The notes beneath the pieces are model-generated. The model saw only the letters and a program-made list of their open reading frames with translations. It made no database searches and was not told the DNA's origin. A DNA stretch of 64,000 bases. Source: Actinacidiphila acididurans (GTDB lineage Bacteria > Actinomycetota > Actinomycetes > Streptomycetales > Streptomycetaceae). A program made the translations under genes and the position numbers. Positions 54,718 to 62,598 of this stretch are shown here, in pieces (position 1 is the stretch's first letter; every line of letters starts with the position of its first letter). Location of the stretch: positions 1 to 64,000 of the forward strand of contig NZ_JADKYB010000028.1 of assembly GCF_016918855.1 (NCBI RefSeq), read 5' to 3'.

Positions 54718-56547
54718 TCACTGCGGCTTGTACTGGGCCTTGAGCTTGTTGAAGTCGGTGAGGTTGGTGGTGAACTGCGTGGTCTTCCCGTCGAGCGAGA
54801 TGAAGTAGTACCACTGGCCGCCGTCCGGGTTCATGGCGGCCTTGAGCGCCTCGAGGCCGGGGTTGCCGATGGGTCCGGGCGGCAGGCCCTTGTAGTGGTA
54901 CGTGTTGTACCGGTCGTCCAGCGCCTTCATCTTCGTGAGATTTATGTTCGTGGCGTTCTGGTTCTTGATGTAGTTGTACGTCGAGTCGAACTGGAGGAGG
55001 CCGTACGTCTCCGGATTGTTCGGGTTCATCCGGTTGTAGACGACCTTGGCCATCTTGCGGAAGTCGTCGGTGGTCTTGCCCTCGGCCTGGACGAGGCTGG
55101 CGACGGTGAGCAGTTGCAGCGGCGAGTTGAGGCCCTGCTTCTTCGCCTCGGCCGCCATGTCGAACTGGTCGAACTGCTTGTTGGCCTCGCCGACCATCTC
55201 GCGCAGCAGCGCCTCGGGCTTCATGCCCTTGGCCACGCTGTAGCGGGAGGGGAAGAGGAAACCCTCCAGCGGGTCCTTCACGTGGGAACTCGTGTCGGCC
55301 CAACTGGGCAGGCCGAGCTGCTTGACCTGCGCAAGGGCGGTCTTCCGGGTGGTGCCGGAGGCGAGGCCGAGCCGCTGGTCGATGAGCGTGTAGACCTGCG
55401 CGTCGCGCATGCCCTCGGTGACGATCATCGCGTTCTGCGACTTCGGATCCAGCATCATCGCCACCGCGTCGGCCGCGGACATCTCCTTGTGGAGCAGGAA
55501 GACGCCGGCCTGGATGGTGCGGCCCTTGGGGTTCTTGTTGGCCGCGGAGGTGAAGGCCTCCACGCTCTTGACCACATCGGCGTTCTTGAGGATGTTGCCC
55601 ATGTTGGTCAGCGACGATCCGGCGGGCACCTGCACCTGGACGTCGCCGCTGCCCTGGCCGGAGTAGTCCGGGGCCGGGCCGAAGTGGCTCTCGTAGAAGT
55701 TGTAGCCGAAGTAGGCAGCGCCGCCGAGGCCGCCCGCCAGGATGACGGCCACCCCCAGGCAGGCGCATCCACTGCGGCGTTTCTTGGGCTTGCCGCCACC
55801 GGTGCGGCGGCCCGCGTCGGACGAGGAGTCGTCGTCGTCCTCGTCACGGCCGGCGAAGAAGGCGTGCTCGCGCGGGTCGCTCTCCTCTTCCTCGGGCTGC
55901 CAACTGCCGGTGCCGCCGGGCGAGTCGCGCAGTGGCTCGGCCGCCGGCTCCTGCGGCCGGCCCGCGGGTCCCTGGCCGGGTCCCATCGGCCGGCCCTGTC
56001 CCTGGCCCGGACCCATGCCGGGGCCGCCCTGCGGAACACCCTGGTGCAGGCCGGCCTGTTGCATGCCCTGTTGAGGCATTCCCGGCTGCTGCATTCCCGG
56101 CTGCGGCTGCCGGTACTGGGGCTGCTGCGGCGGCGGATATCCGCCCTGGCCGTAGAAGTCGTGGCTGCCGGTGCTGTACGGGTCCTGCGGCTGCTGGCCA
56201 CCGTAGGGGTCCTGGTGGCCGTAGCCCGGGATCTGGTGGCCGCCGGTGTCGTAGCCCTCGTAACCGGGCTGCGGGTGCTGCTGCGGTGCTTCCGGGTACG
56301 GCGCCTGCTGCGGGTGCTGCTGGGGGTACTGCGCCTGCGGGTACTGCTGCTGACCCTGCTGGGGGTAGCCCTGCTGTGGATAGTGCGGTTGCTGACCGGC
56401 GTACGGGTCTTCCTGCCAGCCGGCCTGCTGCTGGGGGTGGTTCGGCTGCTGCTGGTGGTATCCCTGGCCCTGGTCGTACACGTCACCGAAGAGCGGGTCC
56501 TCGGGGTGCCACGGTTCCGAGCCGGTGCCCCGGCCATAGTCAGTCAT
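54718..56547 (-). CDS. mltG: Endolytic peptidoglycan transglycosylase MltG
   Basis: Cuts nascent glycan strands at the membrane. 609 residues. An unusually long cytoplasmic N-terminus (to about 195) is Gln/Pro/Tyr/Gly-rich with QQ-P-Q repeats, then an acidic linker (DEDDDDSSSDAG) and one membrane helix at about 258-282 (LGVAVILAGGLGGAAYFG). The extracellular part has a LysM-like segment (VQVPAGSSLTNMGNILKNA) and the YceG domain with the catalytic Glu in SLVQAEGKTTDDF. The ATG at 56547 starts MTDYGRG. It lies between ruvX and aroE in the conserved order. Confidence 0.93.
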   Translation of the reverse strand: MTDYGRGTGSEPWHPEDPLFGDVYDQGQGYHQQQPNHPQQQAGWQEDPYAGQQPHYPQQGYPQQGQQQYPQAQYPQQHPQQAPYPEAPQQHPQPGYEGYDTGGHQIPGYGHQDPYGGQQPQDPYSTGSHDFYGQGGYPPPQQPQYRQPQPGMQQPGMPQQGMQQAGLHQGVPQGGPGMGPGQGQGRPMGPGQGPAGRPQEPAAEPLRDSPGGTGSWQPEEEESDPREHAFFAGRDEDDDDSSSDAGRRTGGGKPKKRRSGCACLGVAVILAGGLGGAAYFGYNFYESHFGPAPDYSGQGSGDVQVQVPAGSSLTNMGNILKNADVVKSVEAFTSAANKNPKGRTIQAGVFLLHKEMSAADAVAMMLDPKSQNAMIVTEGMRDAQVYTLIDQRLGLASGTTRKTALAQVKQLGLPSWADTSSHVKDPLEGFLFPSRYSVAKGMKPEALLREMVGEANKQFDQFDMAAEAKKQGLNSPLQLLTVASLVQAEGKTTDDFRKMAKVVYNRMNPNNPETYGLLQFDSTYNYIKNQNATNINLTKMKALDDRYNTYHYKGLPPGPIGNPGLEALKAAMNPDGGQWYYFISLDGKTTQFTTNLTDFNKLKAQYKPQ

Positions 56548-56647
56548 CGGTCCCCTTGGTACGCGATCGGCAACTGGCCTGCCGACCTGCGATACGAGCG
56601 GTGCGGCAAGGCACCGCCGCCGTGTCGCGCGGAACGTTACCGTATCG

Positions 56648-57115
56648 CTATCGGCCGCTCGCTTCGACGCCCTCGCCCGGAGCTTTACCAGACACCCGTT
56701 CGGTCTCCAGGGCATTTTGCAGAATGATCACCGCGGCGGCCTGGTCGATCACGGAGCGTCCCTTTTTCGCCTTCACTCCGGACGCGCGCAGCCCCGCGGC
56801 GGCGGTGACGGTCGTCATCCGCTCGTCGACCAGGCGGACCGGCACCGGCGCGATGACTTTCGCCACATCGCGCGCGAAGGCGCGGGCCTTGGCCGCCGCC
56901 GGGCCCTCGGAGCCGTTCAGCGACCGGGGCAGGCCGACGACGACCTCGATCGGCTCGTACTCCTGGACCAGGGTGGCCAGCCGGCGCAGGGCGGCGGGCA
57001 CGTCCCGGCCCGGGACGGTCTCCACGGGCGTGGCGAGGATCCCGTCGGGGTCGCACGAGGCGACCCCGATCCGGGCGTCCCCGACGTCCACGGCCAGCCG
57101 CCGGCCCCGCCGCAT
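56648..57115 (-). CDS. ruvX: Putative Holliday junction resolvase / pre-16S rRNA nuclease YqgF
   Basis: RNase H-fold nuclease of 155 residues. LAVDVGDARIGVASCDPDG carries the first catalytic Asp, VVVGLPRSLNGSEGPAA the Glu-region loop, and VRLVDERMTTVTAA and KKGRSVIDQAAAVIILQ the last acidic residues. The ATG at 57115 is favoured because AGGAG lies 6 nt upstream; in-frame starts at 57151 and 57172 exist without a comparable site. E. coli YqgF processes the 16S 5' end. It lies 66 bp after alaS. Confidence 0.93.
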   Translation of the reverse strand: MRRGRRLAVDVGDARIGVASCDPDGILATPVETVPGRDVPAALRRLATLVQEYEPIEVVVGLPRSLNGSEGPAAAKARAFARDVAKVIAPVPVRLVDERMTTVTAAAGLRASGVKAKKGRSVIDQAAAVIILQNALETERVSGKAPGEGVEASGR

Positions 57116-57181
57116 GGTCCGCTCCTGCTCCGGCTGCCGGTCGTCAGTCATGCCCGCACCCGTCATGCTCACGCGCGTCCG

Positions 57182-59854
57182 TCATGCCCGCTCGGCGACG
57201 AGACGGCGGACCGCCTCGACGGCCTCGGGCACGGCGGCCGCGTTCTGGCCGCCGCCCTGGGCGACGTCGTCCTTGCCGCCGCCCCCGCCGCCGAGCGTCT
57301 TGGCGGCGGTACGGACCAGCTCACCTGCCTTGATGCCGCGCTCGCGGGCCGCCTCGTTCGTGGCCACCACGGTCAGCGGCCGGCCGCCGGCCACCGTGAA
57401 CAGCGCGACGACGGCCGGGCGTCCGCCGGCCTGGGCCCGCTGACGCACGTCCAGGACGAGCTTGCGCAGGTCGTCGGCGCTGGTGCCGTCCGGCACCGCG
57501 GCGGTGACCAGGGCGACGCCGTTGATGTCGGCGGCGGACTCCGCGAGGCCCGCGGCGGCCTGGAGGACCTTCTCGGCGCGGAACTTCTCGATCTCCTTCT
57601 CCGCGTCCCGCAGCCGGGACAGCACCCCGGCGATCTTGTCGGGCAGCTCCTCGGGGCGGCCCTTGACCAGGTCGGTCAGCCGGGAGACGAGGGTGTGCTC
57701 GCGGGCCAGGAAGGTGTAGGCGTCCACGCCGACCAGGGCTTCGACGCGGCGCACGCCGGAGCCGATGGAGGACTCGCCCAGCAGCTTGACCAGGCCGAGC
57801 TGCGCGGTGTTGCCCACGTGGGTGCCGCCGCACAGCTCCTTGGAGTAGTCGCCGATGGTGACCACCCGGACCCGGTCGCCGTACTTCTCGCCGAACTCGG
57901 CGATGGCGCCCTGCTTCTTGGCCTCGGCGATCGGCATCACCTCGGCGGTGACGTCGAGTTCCCGGGCCAGCACCTCGTTGATCTTCTGCTCGACGTCGGT
58001 CAGTACGGTGCCGGGGACCGCGGTCGGCGAGCCGAAGTCGAAGCGGAAGCGGCCCGGGGAGTTCTCCGAGCCGGCCTGGGCGGCCGTCGGGCCGAGCGCG
58101 TCGCGCAGCGCCTGGTGGGTCAGGTGGGTGGCGCTGTGGGCACGGGCGATCGCCCGGCGCCGGGTCAGGTCGATCCGGGCCTGCACGTTGGCGCCCAGGG
58201 TCACCTCGCCGACCTGGACCACGCCCTTGTGCACGCTGACGCCGGGCACGGGCTGCTGCACGTCGCGGACCTCGATCACCGCGCCGCCCTCGACCCGGAT
58301 CCGCCCGGTGTCGGCGAGCTGGCCGCCGCCCTCGGCGTAGAAGGGGGTGCGGTCGAGGACGACCTCGACCTCGTCGCCCTCGGTCGCGGCGGGCGCCGGC
58401 ACGCCGTCCACCAGCAGGCCGACCACGGTGGCCTCGTTGGTGTCGCTGAGGTAGCCGGTGAAGTCGGTGGTGCCGGCCCGGTCGGCGACCTCGCGGTAGG
58501 CGGACAGGTCGGCGTGGCCGGTCTTCTTGGCGCGGGCGTCGGCCTTGGCGCGGTCGCGCTGCTCGCGCATGAGGCGGCGGAAGCCGTCCTCGTCGACCGA
58601 CAGGCCCTGCTCGGCGGCCATCTCCAGGGTCAGGTCGATCGGGAAGCCCCAGGTGTCGTGCAGCAGGAACGCCTGGTCGCCCGGCAGGACGGTGGCCCCG
58701 GTTGCCTTGGTCTCGGTGACCGCGGCGTCCAGGATGTTGGTGCCGGCGGCCAGGGTCTTCAGGAACCGGGCCTCCTCGGCCAGCGCCACCGACTCGATGC
58801 GCTGCCGGTCGGTCAGCAGCTCCGGGTACTGCTGGCCCATGGTGTTCAGCACGACGTCGATCAGCTCGGCGGCGACCGCCTCGTGGGCGCCCAGCATCCG
58901 CATGTTCCGGATGGCGCGGCGCATGATGCGGCGCAGCACATAGCCGCGACCCTCGTTGCCGGGGACCACGCCGTCGCCGATGAGCATCATCGCGGTGCGC
59001 ATGTGGTCGGCGACCACGCGCAGGGACACATCGGTGTCGTGGGACCGGCCGTACGGCACCCCGGTCAGCTCGGTGGCCTTGTCGATGACCACGCGCAGGG
59101 TGTCGGTCTCGTACATGTTGTGCACGCCCTGGAGGATCATCGCCAGGCGTTCCAGGCCGAGGCCGGTGTCGATGTTCTTGGCAGGGAGGTCACCCAGGAT
59201 CGGGAAGTCCTCCTTGCCGTCGCCGGCACCGCGCTCGTACTGCATGAAGACCAGGTTCCAGATCTCCACGTACCGCTCGTCGTTGACGGCCGGGCCGCCC
59301 TCGGGGCCGAACTCGGGGCCGCGGTCGTAGTTGATCTCGGAGCAGGGGCCGCAGGGGCCGGGTACGCCCATGGACCAGAAGTTGGGGCCCATGCCGAGCC
59401 GCTGGATGCGCTCGGCGGGCACGCCGACGACGTCCCGCCAGATGGCCTCGGCCTCGTCGTCCTGCTCGTAGACCGTGATCCACAGCCGGTCCGCCTCCAG
59501 GCCGTAACCGCCCTGGTCCTGCGGGCTGGTCAACAGCTCCCAGGCGTACTTGATGGCCCCTTCCTTGAAGTAGTCGCCGAAGGAGAAGTTGCCGCACATC
59601 TGGAAGAACGTGCCGTGCCGGGTGGTCTTGCCGACTTCCTCGATGTCCGGGGTGCGCACGCACTTCTGGACGCTGGTGGCGCGGTTGAAGGGCGGCTTGA
59701 CCTCGCCGAGGAAGTACGGCTTGAAGGGGACCATGCCCGCCGGCACCAGCAGCAGGGTGGGGTCGTCGGCGATGAGGGACGCCGACGGCACGACGGTGTG
59801 CCCGCGCTCCTCGAAGAAGCGCAGCCAGCGGCGGCGGATTTCTGCCGACTCCAT
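57182..59854 (-). CDS. alaS: Alanyl-tRNA synthetase
   Basis: Charges tRNA-Ala. 890 residues with every domain: class II catalytic core (RRRWLRFFEERGHTVVPSAS, FNRATSVQKCVRTPDIEEV, QMCGNFSFGDYFKEGAIKYA), a tRNA-recognition helical region, the editing domain with the zinc ligands in SATHLTHQALRDAL and ELCGGTHVGNTAQLG, and the C-terminal oligomerisation (DHH-like) domain ending in GGGGGGKDDVAQGGGQ. The ATG at 59854 shares one base with the stop of the upstream gene. Confidence 0.97.
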   Translation of the reverse strand: MESAEIRRRWLRFFEERGHTVVPSASLIADDPTLLLVPAGMVPFKPYFLGEVKPPFNRATSVQKCVRTPDIEEVGKTTRHGTFFQMCGNFSFGDYFKEGAIKYAWELLTSPQDQGGYGLEADRLWITVYEQDDEAEAIWRDVVGVPAERIQRLGMGPNFWSMGVPGPCGPCSEINYDRGPEFGPEGGPAVNDERYVEIWNLVFMQYERGAGDGKEDFPILGDLPAKNIDTGLGLERLAMILQGVHNMYETDTLRVVIDKATELTGVPYGRSHDTDVSLRVVADHMRTAMMLIGDGVVPGNEGRGYVLRRIMRRAIRNMRMLGAHEAVAAELIDVVLNTMGQQYPELLTDRQRIESVALAEEARFLKTLAAGTNILDAAVTETKATGATVLPGDQAFLLHDTWGFPIDLTLEMAAEQGLSVDEDGFRRLMREQRDRAKADARAKKTGHADLSAYREVADRAGTTDFTGYLSDTNEATVVGLLVDGVPAPAATEGDEVEVVLDRTPFYAEGGGQLADTGRIRVEGGAVIEVRDVQQPVPGVSVHKGVVQVGEVTLGANVQARIDLTRRRAIARAHSATHLTHQALRDALGPTAAQAGSENSPGRFRFDFGSPTAVPGTVLTDVEQKINEVLARELDVTAEVMPIAEAKKQGAIAEFGEKYGDRVRVVTIGDYSKELCGGTHVGNTAQLGLVKLLGESSIGSGVRRVEALVGVDAYTFLAREHTLVSRLTDLVKGRPEELPDKIAGVLSRLRDAEKEIEKFRAEKVLQAAAGLAESAADINGVALVTAAVPDGTSADDLRKLVLDVRQRAQAGGRPAVVALFTVAGGRPLTVVATNEAARERGIKAGELVRTAAKTLGGGGGGKDDVAQGGGQNAAAVPEAVEAVRRLVAERA

Positions 59855-60252
59855 CAGTGTTCGTCCTTCCGGTTCTCGTGCGCGTCGTACGTGATGCCCC
59901 GGCGCGGTGCCGGGAGGTCGCTGTCGCGGGCGGGCCGGCCCGCGCGGTCGTCGTGGTGCCGGCCCTGGAGGTCCTCGCCGGGTTCGAGCGCCCGTTGCGC
60001 GGCGCGGCCGGGCAGCTCCGGGTGGCCGGTGCGCAGGCCCAGCGCGTCGTGCAACTCGCCCTCGCGCTGCGCCATGCCGGCCCGGACGTCGCGGGCGAAC
60101 AGCCGCAGCCGCGCGCCGGTCTCCAGCGCGCGGTCGGCGGCGGTGGCTGCCAGGCTGTCGGGGCTGAGCCGGCGCAGGGCGCGGTTGACCTTGACGGTGG
60201 CCCACACCCCGGCGGTGGCGCCGGAGAAGAACCAGAACAAGCGGCGGAACAT
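59854..60252 (-). CDS. DUF6167-type small membrane-associated protein
   Basis: 132-residue protein I match to the DUF6167 family found beside alaS in Streptomyces. A short hydrophobic N-terminus (MFRRLFWFFSGATAGVWA) suggests membrane attachment, followed by an amphipathic helical region (NRALRRLSPDSLAATAADRA) and a charged, probably disordered tail. Its stop and the alaS start overlap (TGATG). Six bases separate it from the DUF948 gene. Function unknown; the tight spacing implies a shared transcript. Confidence 0.75.
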   Translation of the reverse strand: MFRRLFWFFSGATAGVWATVKVNRALRRLSPDSLAATAADRALETGARLRLFARDVRAGMAQREGELHDALGLRTGHPELPGRAAQRALEPGEDLQGRHHDDRAGRPARDSDLPAPRRGITYDAHENRKDEH

Positions 60253-60258
60253 GGGGCC

Positions 60259-60699
60259 TCAGTCCTTGGAGCGGTCGCGTCGGCCGCCGCGCCGGGTGGC
60301 GCGCAGCACCTTGCCGGGCGTGGCCGCCCGGGCCCGGGCCCGGCCCGCGTCGCCGGTCTGCAGGCCCACCGCGCGCCGCACGCCGTAACCGAAGGCGGCG
60401 ACCTTCACCAGGGGCCCGCCGAAGGCGGTGGCGACCGTGGAGGACAGGGCGGAGGCGTTGGCGGTCACCTCGGCGACGTCGGAGGTGATGGTGTCGACCC
60501 GGTCGAGCTGGGTGTGCGCCTCGCGCAGCGTCCGGGTGGCCTCGCCGAGCAGCGGTACGGCCTGCTTGGTGATCCCGGCCACCAGCTCGGTGGTGCGCCG
60601 GAGCGTCTGGGCCAGCCGGAAGAGCGCGACGGCCAGGAACGACACCAGGATCGCCCAGAACACCGCCACGATCAGGCCGGCCACCTCTCCACCGGACAC
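60259..60699 (-). CDS. DUF948-domain membrane protein
   Basis: 146-residue protein with an N-terminal membrane helix (GLIVAVFWAILVSFLAVALF, about 8-27), then a long heptad-like helical segment (RTTELVAGITKQAVPLLGEA, TLREAHTQLDRVDTITSDVA) typical of DUF948, and a basic C-terminus. I chose the GTG at 60699 because GAGAG precedes it and the helix follows at once. Related to general stress/membrane proteins of unknown role; adjacent to the DUF6167 gene and alaS. Confidence 0.75.
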   Translation of the reverse strand: MSGGEVAGLIVAVFWAILVSFLAVALFRLAQTLRRTTELVAGITKQAVPLLGEATRTLREAHTQLDRVDTITSDVAEVTANASALSSTVATAFGGPLVKVAAFGYGVRRAVGLQTGDAGRARARAATPGKVLRATRRGGRRDRSKD

Positions 60700-60893
60700 G
60701 CTGCCGCTCTCCCTCGCCTCGGACCCGCCTCGGACCGCCCGACCGGCCGCCTGCCGGTCGCCCGACCCGCTCGTGCGACCGGGCTGTGCGACCTTGCCGT
60801 GCGAGCACATCGGTAGGACACCGACCTTATCGCGCCGGACCTGCGCCCCCGTACCGGATTCGTCCCCGGCCGGTGCGTGGCGCCGGGCGCGGG

Positions 60894-61055
60894 AGCGGGG
60901 CGTACGCGCTGTACGTACTCGCCTGTGCCGCCTGGCTCGACGGGCAGCCCGGCCGGGCCCGCCGCTTGGCCGAGGAGTCCCTGGCCTGCGACCACGCCTT
61001 CCACGACCTGGCCGGCGCCGTCCTCACCTTCGACGCGGCGGTCCACCGCGCCCTG
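60894..61055 (+). pseudogene. Possible remnant of a TPR-type regulator
   Basis: In the 427-bp gap between the DUF948 gene and rpsD, about 54 codons on the plus strand translate to SGAYALYVLACAAWLDGQPG and then RARRLAEESLACDHAFHDLA and GAVLTFDAAVHRAL. This resembles a helical TPR repeat from the ATPase/TPR region of LuxR- or SARP-type regulators. There is no start, helix-turn-helix or P-loop around it. Probably a decayed fragment, though chance similarity cannot be excluded. The rest of the gap shows no gene. Confidence 0.4.
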
Positions 61056-61126
61056 CACCCGCGCCCCTCCCCCGACGGCCGGCCCGGAATCGGCGCGGCC
61101 GTCGGAGAGGTGGGGCCACTGCGAGG

Positions 61127-61738
61127 TCAGCGGGCGTAGAACTCCACCACGAGCTGCTCGTCGCAGATCACCGGGATCTCGGGGCGGTTGGGCTCGCGGT
61201 CCAGGCGGAAGGCCAGGGCGGCCAGGTTGACCTGGAGGTAGCGGGGGGACTCGCCCTCGCCGGCCCAGCCGCCCTCGCGGGCGACGACGAAGGGGGTCTT
61301 CTCCCGGGAGCGCTCGCGGACCTGGACGACGTCCTCCGGGCGGACCCGGAAGGAAGGCTTGTCGACCTTGCGGCCGTTGACCTCGATGTGGCCGTGCACG
61401 ACCATCTGCCGGGACTGGTAGATGGTGCGGGCCAGGCCCGCCCGCATCACCAGGGCGTCCAGCCGGCGCTCCAGCTCCACGATCAGCGCCTCGCCGGTCT
61501 TGCCCTGCACCTTGCGGGCCCGGTCGTACGCGCGCAGCATCTGCCGCTCGCTGATGTCGTACTGCGCCCGCAGTCGCTGCTTCTCCAGCAGCCGGGTCTT
61601 GTAGTCGCTGTTCTGCTTGCGGCCGCGGCCGTGCTCCCCGGGCGGGTACGGTCGAGTCTCGAAGTACCTGACCGCCTTCGGGGTGAGTGCGATGCCCAGC
61701 GCCCTGGACTTCTTGACCTTGGGACGCGACTGATTCAC
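61127..61738 (-). CDS. rpsD: 30S ribosomal protein S4 (cysteine-free form)
   Basis: 203-residue S4, a primary 16S rRNA binder. N-terminus NQSRPKVKKSRALGIALTPK lacks the zinc cysteines of the classic form, as in the S. coelicolor orthologue I recall here rather than in the alpha operon. The S4 domain is ELERRLDALVMRAGLARTIY and MVVHGHIEVNGRKVDKPSFR; it ends ICDEQLVVEFYAR. The GTG at 61738 is preceded by GGAGG at 9 nt. The promoter must lie near or beyond the iron box shared with the divergent heme-iron gene. Confidence 0.96.
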   Translation of the reverse strand: MNQSRPKVKKSRALGIALTPKAVRYFETRPYPPGEHGRGRKQNSDYKTRLLEKQRLRAQYDISERQMLRAYDRARKVQGKTGEALIVELERRLDALVMRAGLARTIYQSRQMVVHGHIEVNGRKVDKPSFRVRPEDVVQVRERSREKTPFVVAREGGWAGEGESPRYLQVNLAALAFRLDREPNRPEIPVICDEQLVVEFYAR

Positions 61739-61760
61739 GTGCGTCGAACCTCCATGTAAA

Positions 61761-61779
61761 TTAGGTAAGGCTTACCTTA
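61761..61779 (+). promoter_or_regulatory. Iron box (DmdR/IdeR-type operator)
   Basis: TTAGGTAAGGCTTACCTTA matches the DtxR-family consensus TTAGGTTAGGCTAACCTAA at 16 of 19 positions, with a perfect inner palindrome AGGTAAG-G-CTTACCT. It lies 15 bp before the HugZ-like ATG and 22 bp before the rpsD GTG on the other strand. Confidence 0.85.
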
Positions 61780-61793
61780 ACCGAGGAGTGCGC

Positions 61794-62585
61794 ATGATCC
61801 GACCCGGGAACCCCAGGCCCGACGTATCAGGCTCTGGTCAGCCGCGTCCCGAAGCGCGAGAAACGCCGCGCCGGCCCTCGGCCGCACGGCGTGCGCGAAC
61901 TCTCGTCGAGGGTAACTCCTCGCTCGCCCTGGACATTCCGGGCCTGAGCGGGGCCGAAACGGATCCGCCGGTGCCGCTGCGGCACTTCGTGGCGCCGACC
62001 GGTGACGTGTTCCTGCTGTTCCCGGGCGGCTCGGCCGCGGTCCGCGCCGTGCGTGCCGTCGACTCCGGCGAGGCCGCCGCTGTGCTGGAGGTCACCGACG
62101 TGGCACCGGTGGCGGTGCCGCACCGCATCCGCGGCCGGGCCCGGGTCGTCGGCTGGCTGTCCGAGGTGCCCGGCGGCGCCTTCGAGTCCGGCACCGAACT
62201 GCTGAAGCTGGAACCGGCCGAGGTCACGGTGGACGACCTGTGGGGTGCGGGCCGCGTCGAGCCCGAGGACTTCGCGGCGGCCACACCCGATCCGCTGGCC
62301 CCCTACGAGACGGCGGTCCTCCAGCATCTGGCCGCGGACCATGCCGAGGAGGTCGCGGCGCTGAGCGCGCTGATCGACGACCGGCCCGGGTCGGGCCCGG
62401 ACGGCGGTCGCCCGCCGGTCACCGCGGTGCCGCTGGCGCTGGACGCCTACGGTCTGCGGGTCCGCTTCAGCGGGCCGGACGGCCTGTTCGACGCGTACTT
62501 CGACTTCCCCGAACCAGTGGACGGCGTGCCCGCCGCCCGCCGGGCCCTGCACGCGCTGTTCCGCGCCGTGGGCGACGAGGACTGA
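61794..62585 (+). CDS. HugZ-like heme-iron utilisation protein (DUF2470)
   Basis: 263-residue protein with an FMN-binding split-barrel-like N-terminal region (LRHFVAPTGDVFLLFPGGSA, VLEVTDVAPVAVPHRIRGRA) and a C-terminal DUF2470 domain (VLQHLAADHAEEVAALSALI, LDAYGLRVRFSGPDGLFDAY). This pairing resembles HugZ/HutZ-type heme oxygenases that free iron from heme. The ATG at 61794 is chosen because GAGGAG lies 5 nt upstream. The promoter carries an iron box, so it should be repressed by DmdR1-Fe when iron is plentiful. Convergent with rarA. Confidence 0.8.
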   Translation: MIRPGNPRPDVSGSGQPRPEARETPRRPSAARRARTLVEGNSSLALDIPGLSGAETDPPVPLRHFVAPTGDVFLLFPGGSAAVRAVRAVDSGEAAAVLEVTDVAPVAVPHRIRGRARVVGWLSEVPGGAFESGTELLKLEPAEVTVDDLWGAGRVEPEDFAAATPDPLAPYETAVLQHLAADHAEEVAALSALIDDRPGSGPDGGRPPVTAVPLALDAYGLRVRFSGPDGLFDAYFDFPEPVDGVPAARRALHALFRAVGDED

Positions 62586-62598
62586 GCGCGGCGCTCCC

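Noticed and set aside
57116..57172. Longer N-terminus for ruvX starting at 57172 or 57151
   Set aside because: Neither start has a good ribosome-binding site, whereas ATG 57115 has AGGAG at 6 nt and begins where the family begins.
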